In this document: piece by piece, positions 1 through 5,526 of the stretch
Numbering within the stretch: position 1 is the stretch's first letter
How the letters are laid out: every line of letters starts with the position of its first letter
Assembly: GCA_934307185.1 (NCBI GenBank)
Contig: CAKRCJ010000167.1
Coordinates: 1 to 5,526, forward strand
Direction of reading: 5' to 3'
Source of the DNA: an uncultured Roseburia sp.
GTDB taxonomy: Bacteria; Bacillota; Clostridia; Lachnospirales; Lachnospiraceae
DNA length: 5,526 nucleotides
Notes under the pieces: model-generated
The model's database searches: none
Seen by the model: only the letters and a program-made list of their open reading frames with translations
Told to the model about the DNA's origin: nothing
Program-made: the position numbers and the translations under genes

Positions 1-446
1 GCATAGAGTCGGTATTTGACCGTTATAATAAGTTAAAAGAGCAGGACGGCTATACGATTAACTTTGAATTTGAGCAGAAGGTGATTGTTTTTGCGGATGA
101 GTATAAGATTTTCCAGGTCATCTATAATCTTATAAATAATGCAGTAAATTATACCGGTGAGAATAAGACGGTTACAGTAAAACAGACATTAAAAAAAGAG
201 AATACCGTAAGAATAGAGGTTATTGACAGTGGAGATGGAATTGCAGAAGAAGCACTTCCTTATGTGTGGGACCGCTACTATAAAGTGGATAAAACACACA
301 AACGTGCTGTTATGGGAACCGGTCTTGGACTTTCGATTGTAAAGAATATATTAGAACTCCACCATGCAGCGTATGGAGTGGAAAGTATGGTGGGCAGTGG
401 TACAACATTCTGGTTTGAATTAAAATATAAAAAACTGGCGGATTAA
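1..446 (+). CDS. Sensor histidine kinase, C-terminal ATPase domain (5'-truncated by window edge)
   Basis: The reading frame is open from base 3 to the TAA at 444-446, giving 148 visible residues. They form a complete HATPase_c (Bergerat-fold) domain, the ATP-binding catalytic part of a two-component sensor kinase that phosphorylates a conserved His and then a response regulator. Counting from the first visible codon, the N box is YNLINNAVNYT (about 41-51) with the Mg/ATP asparagines, the G1 box is DSGDGI (75-80), an F-box-like stretch is VWDRYYK, and the G2 box is GTGLGLSIV (105-113), followed by GSGTTFWFEL near the end. The His-containing dimerisation domain and any sensor or membrane segments lie left of the window, so the stimulus cannot be read. 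An apparent GTG start at 81 is internal: the homologous sequence runs on upstream of it. The partner regulator is probably also outside the window (inference). The gene ends on a terminator shared with the converging downstream gene. Confidence 0.93.
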   Translation, partial: IESVFDRYNKLKEQDGYTINFEFEQKVIVFADEYKIFQVIYNLINNAVNYTGENKTVTVKQTLKKENTVRIEVIDSGDGIAEEALPYVWDRYYKVDKTHKRAVMGTGLGLSIVKNILELHHAAYGVESMVGSGTTFWFELKYKKLAD

Positions 447-462
447 TTTCCGCCAGTTTTTT
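429..462. terminator. Bidirectional intrinsic terminator with both stop codons at its loop
   Basis: Two perfect 14-base arms (429-442 and 449-462) enclose a 6-base loop, TTAATT (443-448). The core is ACTGGCGGA/TCCGCCAGT, flanked by six A on the left and six T on the right, so a GC-rich hairpin followed by a U-run is formed on either strand. It therefore serves the sensor kinase (+) and the GGDEF-like gene (-). The loop carries the TAA of the + gene (444-446) and, read backwards, the TAA of the - gene (445-443). Confidence 0.9.
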
Positions 463-1315
463 GTATGCGATCTTCCAATGCGGAAAACAGAGCTTCTTCT
501 GTAAACAGCTTTTCTTTTGTAATGCCGGCACAGCCTGCGGTAATTTCGAAAGGAAGAAGCTTATTCTGGTACAAAATATGCTGCTTTGACATTTCCTCTA
601 CGAGAGAAGCAATTTTGGAAGAAAAATCTTCAAAAGAGAGACCGTTTTCGGTAACAAAGAAAGTATCCTCACTGTAACGGATTAAAAGAGGTTCAACAGT
701 TTCGGTGGTAAAAAGATTTTTCAACATATCGTAAAGACGGCAGATGACGCCGGAAACAGCAGTAGGTCCGTATTCCTCTGAAATTTCAGGTATATGCAGG
801 ATACGGACTAAGACAGCATTATAATTATCATGTTCCTTTGCTTCTTCAAAAATATTTGGAAGGTGTTCCGAAAGGTATTTTTTGGTATAGGCATCCGTCT
901 CGGCATCTAAGAGAAGCTTGTGATTTAATTCCCGGACCGTACAAATCAGTTTCTGCTCATCAATACGGGCAGCTTTTTCATGATAGGCGACAGGCTGGAC
1001 GACTTCAAGAACAACTTTCCTTCCATCTGCAAGCAGAGGACGGGATGTAATCTGAAACAGACAGTTATCTGTCACTTCACATTTTGATTGTGTAGCGTTT
1101 TCTTTCAGTGCCCTTGCAGAGGTGCAGTTGATGCATTGATAAGGGATGTTCCAGACATCGTAGCAGATGCTATCCGGAACAAGGCAGAGCCTGCCATTAA
1201 TTTCCTGAAACGTTAAAATACGGCAGATGACAGGGTCAACAATTCTGACAATTTCAAACGTATGTTGTAACAAATTTACTTCTTTTTGTAATTCTTCACA
1301 GGTATATTCATTCAT
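443..1315 (-). CDS. Cys-containing PAS-like / degenerate GGDEF-domain protein, probably non-catalytic
   Basis: A 290-residue, apparently soluble protein with no signal peptide or membrane segment. Residues about 20-110 look like a PAS-type sensor fold carrying a cysteine cluster: C51 followed by C61-x-x-C64, with further Cys at 31, 44, 79 and 85. A similar C...C-x-x-C arrangement occurs in some bacterial PAS domains. A helical linker (about 112-135) leads to a GGDEF-like domain (136-290), recognised from its framework: DAETDAYTKKYL in place of the usual D-x-LTGLYNRR-x-L, and RYSEDTFFV at the signature site. The signature is SEDTF (215-219) instead of GGDEF. By alignment to the family, the first-strand metal Asp is R171, and the guanine-contacting Asn and Asp are S179 and S188. 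Diguanylate cyclase activity is therefore very unlikely; a sensory or protein-binding role is inferred. The start is supported by GGAG at 1326-1329, ten bases upstream. It is transcribed divergently from the EAL gene and overlaps the kinase stop codon at its 3' end. Confidence 0.85.
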   Translation of the reverse strand: MNEYTCEELQKEVNLLQHTFEIVRIVDPVICRILTFQEINGRLCLVPDSICYDVWNIPYQCINCTSARALKENATQSKCEVTDNCLFQITSRPLLADGRKVVLEVVQPVAYHEKAARIDEQKLICTVRELNHKLLLDAETDAYTKKYLSEHLPNIFEEAKEHDNYNAVLVRILHIPEISEEYGPTAVSGVICRLYDMLKNLFTTETVEPLLIRYSEDTFFVTENGLSFEDFSSKIASLVEEMSKQHILYQNKLLPFEITAGCAGITKEKLFTEEALFSALEDRIQKTGGN

Positions 1316-1325
1316 CTATAGATAT

Positions 1326-1329
1326 CTCC
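1326..1329 (-). promoter_or_regulatory. Ribosome binding site of the GGDEF-like gene
   Basis: GGAG on the minus strand, ten bases before the ATG at 1315-1313. The spacing is slightly long but acceptable. It supports this Met as the start; no other start with a better site is visible upstream. Confidence 0.5.
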
Positions 1330-1336
1330 GAAATTT

Positions 1337-1355
1337 TGATAAATTCAGCTTATCA
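1337..1355. repeat. Short inverted repeat in the divergent intergenic region (possible operator)
   Basis: TGATAA (1337-1342) and TTATCA (1350-1355) form 6-base arms around a 7-base spacer, 22-40 bases upstream of the GGDEF-like gene's start. The shape fits a binding site for a dimeric regulator or a weak leader hairpin. The arms are AT-rich, and such repeats arise by chance in AT-rich DNA, so this is only a candidate. I could not identify a convincing sigma-A promoter for the minus-strand gene in this region. Confidence 0.2.
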
Positions 1356-1425
1356 CAAAGAAGGAAAAATGGCTATAGTGAAAGAAAAAATATCAACTTT
1401 TTTGTATAAATTGTTGGACTTTCAG

Positions 1426-1454
1426 TTGACTTTGTAAATGGAACGAAGTAGTAT
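1426..1454 (+). promoter_or_regulatory. Candidate sigma-A promoter for the EAL gene
   Basis: TTGACT (1426-1431, five of six to the -35 consensus), a 17-base spacer, then TAGTAT (1449-1454, four of six to the -10). Transcription would begin around 1461. That places the first in-frame ATG (1438) upstream of the transcript and favours a start at 1480 or 1489. The -10 is weak, so this is a moderate call. Confidence 0.4.
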
Positions 1455-1474
1455 TTTATATGAGATTGCAGAAA

Positions 1475-1480
1475 AAGGGA
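1475..1480 (+). promoter_or_regulatory. Ribosome binding site deciding the EAL gene start
   Basis: AAGGGA lies eight bases before the ATG at 1489-1491. The ATG at 1438 has no purine-rich Shine-Dalgarno sequence before it, and the ATG at 1480 overlaps this site, leaving no spacer. The match to AAGGAGG is only partial. Confidence 0.4.
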
Positions 1481-1488
1481 TGGACATA

Positions 1489-3204
1489 ATGATGGAAAAA
1501 ACAGACACGAAGGAAGAATTTGGCGCGATTTCCAAAGAACAGTTAGAACAGATGATACAGCTTTATAATCCATGCATGGATGATTATATGTATGTATTTG
1601 ATCTGCAGGAGGATTATTACAGAATATCTCCGCATGCGGTAGAACGTTTCTGCATACCGGGAGATACTTTTTTTGATGCAACAAAGAAACATGAGCAGTT
1701 TGTTGACCCAAGTGATATTGGTTTACTTACGGATGAGATAGAGCAGATAAAAAGTGGCAGGAAAAAGTTCCATAATCTTTATTACAGATGGTTAGATAAA
1801 GAGAAAGAAGCTGTCTGGATTAACTGCAGGGGAAGAGTGCTTGACGATAAGAATGGAACGCCGCATTTTTTGATTGGATGTATTAATGAGATTGGAGAAA
1901 AACAAAAAGCGGATAATGTCAGTGGTCTGCTTGGCGAGACAAGCCTTTCTTCCTTTGTAAAAAGATATCAGGATACTTTTCCGGACGGCTTTTTTATCCG
2001 GGTTGGAATTGACAGCCTTGGTACAATCAACGGCAATCTAGGAATGGAGTATGGAGATTTCATTATAAAAAAGACCGCAGAATGTTTAAGTGAGAATTTA
2101 AACGAAAACCAGCAGCTGTTCCGTATCGTCGGGGACGAATATATGATTGTTGATTTTGAAGGCGGCACATTAGAGGACGCTCTGGTACTTTATAAAAAAA
2201 TGCGTAAAAGCGTAGACACCTTTATTGAAAAGAACAGATATCAGGCGGTATTTACAATTTCTGCAGGAATTCTCCCGACAGATAATCTTTCCGGCGGATA
2301 TGATGCTGTGCTTAAATTAAGCGAATTTACGTTAAACGAGGCAAAGCTTAGAGGAAGAAACAGCTATTATATTTTTGAACCGGAAGAGTATGAGAAATAT
2401 AAACGCAAACGTTTGATTAATAATGCTCTGCATCATGCTGTAAATAATGGCTTTGCAGGCTTTGAACCATATTTCCAGCCGTTAGTGGATGCAAAAACCT
2501 ACCGGCTGGTTGGTGCGGAGGCACTGATGCGTTTCCGCATTTTACCTGAGGAAGAAGGGGAAGCACCACAGATGATTTCCCCGGTCGAGTTTATACCGCT
2601 TTTAGAGCAGACCGGACTTATTATTCCGGCAGGCAGATGGATGTTACAGCAGTCCGTTGCAGTCTGCCGTAAATGGCAGGAGATTATTCCGGATTTCCGA
2701 ATTAATATCAATTTATCTTATGTGCAGGTGATGAAAAGCAATGCATTAGATGAGATTTTAAACATAATCCGTGTATATGGCGTAAAGCCGTCAAACATTG
2801 GAATTGAGCTGACAGAAAGCGGCTATATTGAGTCAAATTCACACTTTCAGAAGCTTTGGAATGGATTAAAAGATAACGGCGTACAGGTAATTTTAGATGA
2901 TTTTGGAACAGGATACTCGAATTTGCACTGTCTTGGAGATTTAAGACCAAATTACATAAAAATTGACCGTTCTTTTACATTAAAAGCATTAAGCAATGAG
3001 TACGAGCATGAACTGATGAAACAGATTATTGATATGACACACAGATTAAATCTGACAATCTGCATCGAAGGAATTGAAAGACCGGAGGAGCTTTCTGATT
3101 TGCGTGGAATGGGCGCCGATTATATCCAGGGTTATCTGTTTGGAAAACCATACTCCGAAGAGGAGTTTGAGAAGCGGTTCATTCACATTGAAAAAAATGT
3201 ATAA
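1489..3204 (+). CDS. PAS / degenerate GGDEF / EAL protein, probable cyclic-di-GMP phosphodiesterase
   Basis: This protein probably hydrolyses c-di-GMP to pGpG in the cytoplasm; no membrane segment is seen. The longest frame starts at 1438 (588 residues, numbering used here), but 1489 (Met18, 571 residues) has the better ribosome site and lies after the candidate promoter. Domains: PAS_3-like (about 41-155), GGDEF-like (about 160-315), EAL (about 325-583). The EAL domain keeps every expected catalytic or metal residue: EAL 361-363, N425, E457 of IELTES, D487-D488 of DDFGTGYS, K508 of IKID, E544/E547 of EGIE, and Q564 of QGYLFGKP. The GGDEF signature is VGDEY (231-235) and the first-strand metal Asp is G190, so cyclase activity is unlikely. 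The guanine-contacting Asn (N198) and Asp (D207) remain, which fits a GTP-binding regulatory domain (inference). It is divergent from the GGDEF-like gene, and 85 bases separate it from the chemoreceptor gene with no terminator between, so cotranscription is possible. Confidence 0.94.
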   Translation: MMEKTDTKEEFGAISKEQLEQMIQLYNPCMDDYMYVFDLQEDYYRISPHAVERFCIPGDTFFDATKKHEQFVDPSDIGLLTDEIEQIKSGRKKFHNLYYRWLDKEKEAVWINCRGRVLDDKNGTPHFLIGCINEIGEKQKADNVSGLLGETSLSSFVKRYQDTFPDGFFIRVGIDSLGTINGNLGMEYGDFIIKKTAECLSENLNENQQLFRIVGDEYMIVDFEGGTLEDALVLYKKMRKSVDTFIEKNRYQAVFTISAGILPTDNLSGGYDAVLKLSEFTLNEAKLRGRNSYYIFEPEEYEKYKRKRLINNALHHAVNNGFAGFEPYFQPLVDAKTYRLVGAEALMRFRILPEEEGEAPQMISPVEFIPLLEQTGLIIPAGRWMLQQSVAVCRKWQEIIPDFRININLSYVQVMKSNALDEILNIIRVYGVKPSNIGIELTESGYIESNSHFQKLWNGLKDNGVQVILDDFGTGYSNLHCLGDLRPNYIKIDRSFTLKALSNEYEHELMKQIIDMTHRLNLTICIEGIERPEELSDLRGMGADYIQGYLFGKPYSEEEFEKRFIHIEKNV

Positions 3205-3223
3205 TAAAACCGGGAAAATTTTG

Positions 3224-3252
3224 TGGAAATTTATCTCATATTGGAATATAAT
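3224..3252 (+). promoter_or_regulatory. Candidate internal promoter for the chemoreceptor gene
   Basis: A perfect TATAAT (3247-3252) is preceded by TGGAAA (3224-3229, four of six to TTGACA) with a 17-base spacer. Transcription would start near 3259, giving a leader of about 30 bases. An 8-base palindrome, TATGCATA (3253-3260), directly follows the -10. No sigma-28 (flagellar) consensus is visible. The -35 is weak, and AT-rich gaps often contain TATAAT by chance. Confidence 0.35.
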
Positions 3253-3273
3253 TATGCATATGTTCAAAGGAAC

Positions 3274-3279
3274 AGGAGG
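3274..3279 (+). promoter_or_regulatory. Strong ribosome binding site of the chemoreceptor gene
   Basis: Perfect AGGAGG, ten bases before the ATG at 3290. A short inverted repeat, TGTTC-AAAG-GAACA (3261-3274), directly abuts and slightly overlaps it. A 5-base stem with a 4-base loop is probably too weak to matter alone. Confidence 0.8.
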
Positions 3280-3289
3280 AGACGATTGA

Positions 3290-4780
3290 ATGGAAGAGAA
3301 GAAATATCGTTATAACGATATTGCAGAGCGTTTAAAAAAAATGAACCGGATATATGTCGGTGTAACTGTTTTTCTTGGCGCGTTAGTATTGTTATATTTA
3401 TGGATGAAGTTGATGAACCACCATATCCAGGCGGCAACCGTATATGGGAATACGGTATTATTGATTGTATTTACAATGATTAATACTATTATTTACATAA
3501 GAAACAAAGCAACGCCAAAGCTTAAGGTGTGTGCGACGGTAGAGATGGGAATTGTATATTTGTTAATTGGATTACAGACAGATGCCAGTTTTATTACATA
3601 TGTTCTTATTGCAATACTCATGTTACAAGTTCCTTATTACGACAAAAAAGGGTTAAATAGAACAGCAGCAAGTCTGGCAATTTTATATATTATTGTGACA
3701 GTTGCGCAGACCACAAAGGGTATTCATGTAATGGATGTGGACACTATCTGTGGTGTAGGGGGTGTCCTTGGACTTCTTTTTATTGTTTCAAAAATGGGTA
3801 ATATCGTTATTTTGTTTAATGATGATGCATTAGGCTCTGTTGCAGAAGAGCACGCAAAACAGAAAGAAATTTTAGATGGAGTGTTAAAAATTTCACAGAC
3901 AGTTCAGGAACAGTCCCAAAAGAGCGGGGAACTGATTGAAAAATTAGTTTCCACCACAGAGTCTGTTACAGACAGTATGCAGGATATCTCAACTTCTTCT
4001 AATACGACAGCAGGCAGCATAGAAGAACAGAATAATATGACAACCTCTATCCAGGATGCAATTGGTGTAACCGGTGACAGCTCAAAAGAGATGGTTTCCA
4101 TTGCCATGGAGTCGAACGAAAGCATTCAGGAAAATATCCGTGTCATGGAAGAATTAAAGAATCAGTCCGAACTGATTACAAATACGAACTATGAAGTTAC
4201 GGAAGCGATGACAAAGCTTCAGAACAAGACAAAAGAAGTAGAAGAAATCGCAGGCATGATTTTAAATATTTCAAATCAGACGAATTTGTTAGCACTGAAT
4301 GCGTCAATTGAAAGTGCAAGAGCTGGAGAAGCAGGAAGAGGATTTGCGGTTGTTGCAGAACAAATCAGACAGCTTGCTGAACAGACAAAGAAATCGACAG
4401 AAGAAATTACAAGAATAGTAAATGAATTAAATCAAAATGCAGATGAGGTAGTTACTTCTGTAAACGGTTCCGTGAAGGCAGTAGAGAGCCAGAATGAGAA
4501 GATATTAGCTGCTTCCGAAAACTTTGAGACATTGAACCGTAACATGACAGAACTTGTATCACATATTGAAGAAGTAAATAAGCAGGTGGATGGTCTGTCA
4601 GAGTCCAACAATAAGATTGTGGAGAATATTTCCCAGCTATCTGCTGCAACAGAGGAAGTTACAGCAAATGCTGAGCAGGTACATGAAATGAGCGAGCATA
4701 ACCTTGCTTATGCGGAGCAGGTAAAGGCTGCGGTAGATTTAATCCGCAACACTGCTGATGATATGAAAAAATATTTATAA
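3290..4780 (+). CDS. Methyl-accepting chemotaxis protein with six-helix membrane anchor
   Basis: A 496-residue chemoreceptor that would pass signals to the CheA-CheW array controlling flagellar rotation. Six hydrophobic stretches fall at about 20-41, 49-70, 80-95, 100-115, 126-142 and 153-177. Loops after helices 2 and 4 (RNKATPKLK and DKKGLNR) are positively charged and outer loops are short, so both termini are predicted cytoplasmic. There is no large extracellular ligand domain and no recognisable HAMP. From about 185 onward it is one long alpha-helical coiled coil. The conserved hairpin tip lies at about 327-366 and contains [20 protein letters not shown], then GRGF (349-352) and [13 protein letters not shown]. 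Each arm is roughly 145-160 residues, as expected for a full signalling domain. No CheR-tethering NWETF-type tail is present; the protein ends DDMKKYL. The start is fixed by a perfect AGGAGG. It follows the EAL gene in the same direction, suggesting joint control of motility. Its stop codon overlaps the last codons of the converging hydrolase. Confidence 0.96.
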   Translation: MEEKKYRYNDIAERLKKMNRIYVGVTVFLGALVLLYLWMKLMNHHIQAATVYGNTVLLIVFTMINTIIYIRNKATPKLKVCATVEMGIVYLLIGLQTDASFITYVLIAILMLQVPYYDKKGLNRTAASLAILYIIVTVAQTTKGIHVMDVDTICGVGGVLGLLFIVSKMGNIVILFNDDALGSVAEEHAKQKEILDGVLKISQTVQEQSQKSGELIEKLVSTTESVTDSMQDISTSSNTTAGSIEEQNNMTTSIQDAIGVTGDSSKEMVSIAMESNESIQENIRVMEELKNQSELITNTNYEVTEAMTKLQNKTKEVEEIAGMILNISNQTNLLALNASIESARAGEAGRGFAVVAEQIRQLAEQTKKSTEEITRIVNELNQNADEVVTSVNGSVKAVESQNEKILAASENFETLNRNMTELVSHIEEVNKQVDGLSESNNKIVENISQLSAATEEVTANAEQVHEMSEHNLAYAEQVKAAVDLIRNTADDMKKYL

Positions 4781-5526
4781 AAAAGAGAAATGTTTCAGAG
4801 CGAAGGCGATTCCGTCTTCGCTCGCTTTTTTTGTCACATAGGAAACCTGGTCAAAAAGTGATATAGGATTTGCATTTCCCATTGCAATACTGTTTGGCAG
4901 ATAAGAGAGCATTGGAAGGTCATTGTTACTGTCGCCGAAAGCATAAGCATTTTCTTTTGCGATGCCATAATGGTCTAATACATATTGCAGACCGGTTGCT
5001 TTACTGTAACCGAATGGTACAAATTCACGGAAATTTCCACCACGGTCGATGCAGGTAAACCATTTATCACTTACTTTCCGGAAAGCATCTAACTGGGCAT
5101 CTTCCATAAACCAGATAACAAATTTATCACAGAAAAAATCCGGCTGCTCTAAATCTTCTGGCATATCATAGTTACGTGCCACGAAAGCATCATACTGTGC
5201 AGTTGCGTCAGGGTGGATAATCGGACGGGTTGTATCAAAGGCAACAGCTTCCACGGATTCGAAAGCAATATCAATCTTTGTTTCACGCGCGGCTTTTAAT
5301 AATTCCATAGTGACAGCGTGTGTCTGGGCAATGTGCAAAAGCTCCTTTCCATCACAGTAAATGTCTGTCCCACATCCGCAGACATATCCGTCAAAGCCGA
5401 CTGCGCGGAAGCGTTCTTCTACATTCTGAAAACAGCGTCCTGTGTTTAAAAACATTAAATTTCCGTTTTCCCGTGCTGTTCTTATTGCATGGACTGCACT
5501 TTTCGGAATGGAACCGTCAATTTCAG
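4775..5526 (-). CDS. Cof-type HAD hydrolase (HAD-IIB sugar/cofactor phosphatase family), 5' end beyond the window
   Basis: The frame is open from the right edge to the TAA at 4777-4775, giving about 249 visible residues. The Met at 5455 is internal, because upstream codons still read as family sequence ([20 protein letters not shown], then [10 protein letters not shown]). Family members are commonly about 255-275 residues, so only some 10-25 residues are missing; these should carry motif I (DxDGT) with the nucleophilic Asp. Visible motifs: motif II Thr in FLNTGR (about 25-30), the C2-type cap (about 80-165), motif III Lys in [12 protein letters not shown] (K175), motif IV GDSNND (197-202) with the Mg-binding acidic residues, then AMGNA. 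Such enzymes are soluble Mg-dependent phosphatases acting on sugar phosphates, FMN or similar; the substrate cannot be told from sequence. It overlaps the chemoreceptor 3' end by six bases, tail to tail, and no terminator of its own is obvious. No functional link to the signalling genes is evident. Confidence 0.93.
   Translation of the reverse strand, partial: EIDGSIPKSAVHAIRTARENGNLMFLNTGRCFQNVEERFRAVGFDGYVCGCGTDIYCDGKELLHIAQTHAVTMELLKAARETKIDIAFESVEAVAFDTTRPIIHPDATAQYDAFVARNYDMPEDLEQPDFFCDKFVIWFMEDAQLDAFRKVSDKWFTCIDRGGNFREFVPFGYSKATGLQYVLDHYGIAKENAYAFGDSNNDLPMLSYLPNSIAMGNANPISLFDQVSYVTKKASEDGIAFALKHFSFL
4798..4832 (+). terminator. Intrinsic terminator of the chemoreceptor gene, inside the antisense hydrolase coding region
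   Basis: An 11-base stem pairs 4798-4808 (GAGCGAAGGCG) with 4813-4823 (CGTCTTCGCTC), with one G-U pair and a 4-base ATTC loop. Two bases later comes a run of seven T (4826-4832). It begins 18 bases after the chemoreceptor stop. On the opposite strand the same bases encode the hydrolase residues [10 protein letters not shown] close to its C-terminus. Read in the minus direction the hairpin is not directly followed by a T-run, so it should work mainly for the + strand. Confidence 0.85.

Noticed and set aside
81..446. A short stand-alone ATPase protein starting at GTG 81
   Set aside because: The frame stays open to the window edge and the residues before it read as normal kinase linker sequence, so the gene is truncated by the window rather than being a short protein.
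1373..1711. A 112-codon open frame on the minus strand across the divergent intergenic region and the start of the EAL gene
   Set aside because: It lies mostly antisense to PAS-domain coding sequence, has low-complexity composition and no recognisable motif, and has no convincing ribosome site. It is a shadow frame.
3074..3289. A + strand 71-codon frame spanning the end of the EAL gene and the gap before the chemoreceptor
   Set aside because: Most of it overlaps the conserved EAL C-terminus in another frame, and its product resembles no family. The gap is better explained by the promoter and ribosome site of the chemoreceptor.
3205..3289. Possible c-di-GMP (GEMM) riboswitch upstream of the chemoreceptor, as found before some clostridial chemotaxis genes
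   Set aside because: The 85-base gap lacks the conserved GEMM core and paired arms and is too short and AT-rich to hold the aptamer plus an expression platform.
4775..5455. A complete 226-residue hydrolase starting at the Met at 5455, lacking motif I
   Set aside because: Upstream codons continue in frame with typical Cof-family sequence to the window edge. The apparent loss of motif I is an edge effect, not a truncated enzyme.
1..5526. Mobile element, CRISPR array, tRNA or prophage signals
   Set aside because: No transposase or integrase, spaced direct repeats, tRNA-like cloverleaf or abrupt composition change was seen on reading both strands.

Overview
The window reads as chromosomal DNA from an AT-rich, motile, anaerobic Firmicute, most likely of the Lachnospiraceae/Clostridia type. 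This is inferred from the base composition, the strong AGGAGG-type ribosome binding site, and the style of the proteins: a clostridial sensor kinase, PAS-GGDEF-EAL proteins, a six-helix chemoreceptor and a Cof-type hydrolase. No genus can be named safely. There are no RNA genes, mobile elements, CRISPR arrays or phage genes, and the window is nearly all coding.

Layout, left to right. (1) The C-terminal ATPase end of a sensor histidine kinase (+ strand) enters from the left edge and stops at 446. (2) It converges on a minus-strand gene (443-1315) for a 290-residue protein with a cysteine-bearing PAS-like N-terminus and a GGDEF-like domain that has lost its catalytic and substrate residues. Both genes share one symmetrical terminator, and both stop codons lie at its loop. 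(3) A short divergent intergenic region (about 1316-1488) holds a candidate promoter for (4) a large PAS / degenerate GGDEF / EAL protein on the + strand (start probably 1489, end 3204) whose EAL domain keeps the full phosphodiesterase residue set. (5) After an 85-base gap with a candidate internal promoter and an excellent ribosome binding site comes a methyl-accepting chemotaxis protein (3290-4780) with six predicted membrane helices and no sizeable extracellular domain. (6) It converges, with a 6-base overlap, on a minus-strand Cof-type HAD hydrolase whose 5' end lies outside the right edge. The chemoreceptor's terminator sits inside the hydrolase coding sequence.

How the genes may work together. 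Genes 2-5 form a plausible signalling neighbourhood: a divergent pair of cyclic-di-GMP-family proteins (one probably non-enzymatic, one probably a c-di-GMP phosphodiesterase) followed by a chemoreceptor in the same direction as the phosphodiesterase. c-di-GMP breakdown generally favours motility, so joint expression of an EAL protein and a receptor makes sense, but a functional link is inference. The flanking kinase and HAD hydrolase show no evident connection beyond position. I see no clearly novel system. The most interesting points are the degenerate cysteine-PAS/GGDEF protein opposite an EAL enzyme, the loop-encoded double stop codon, and the terminator hidden in antisense coding sequence.
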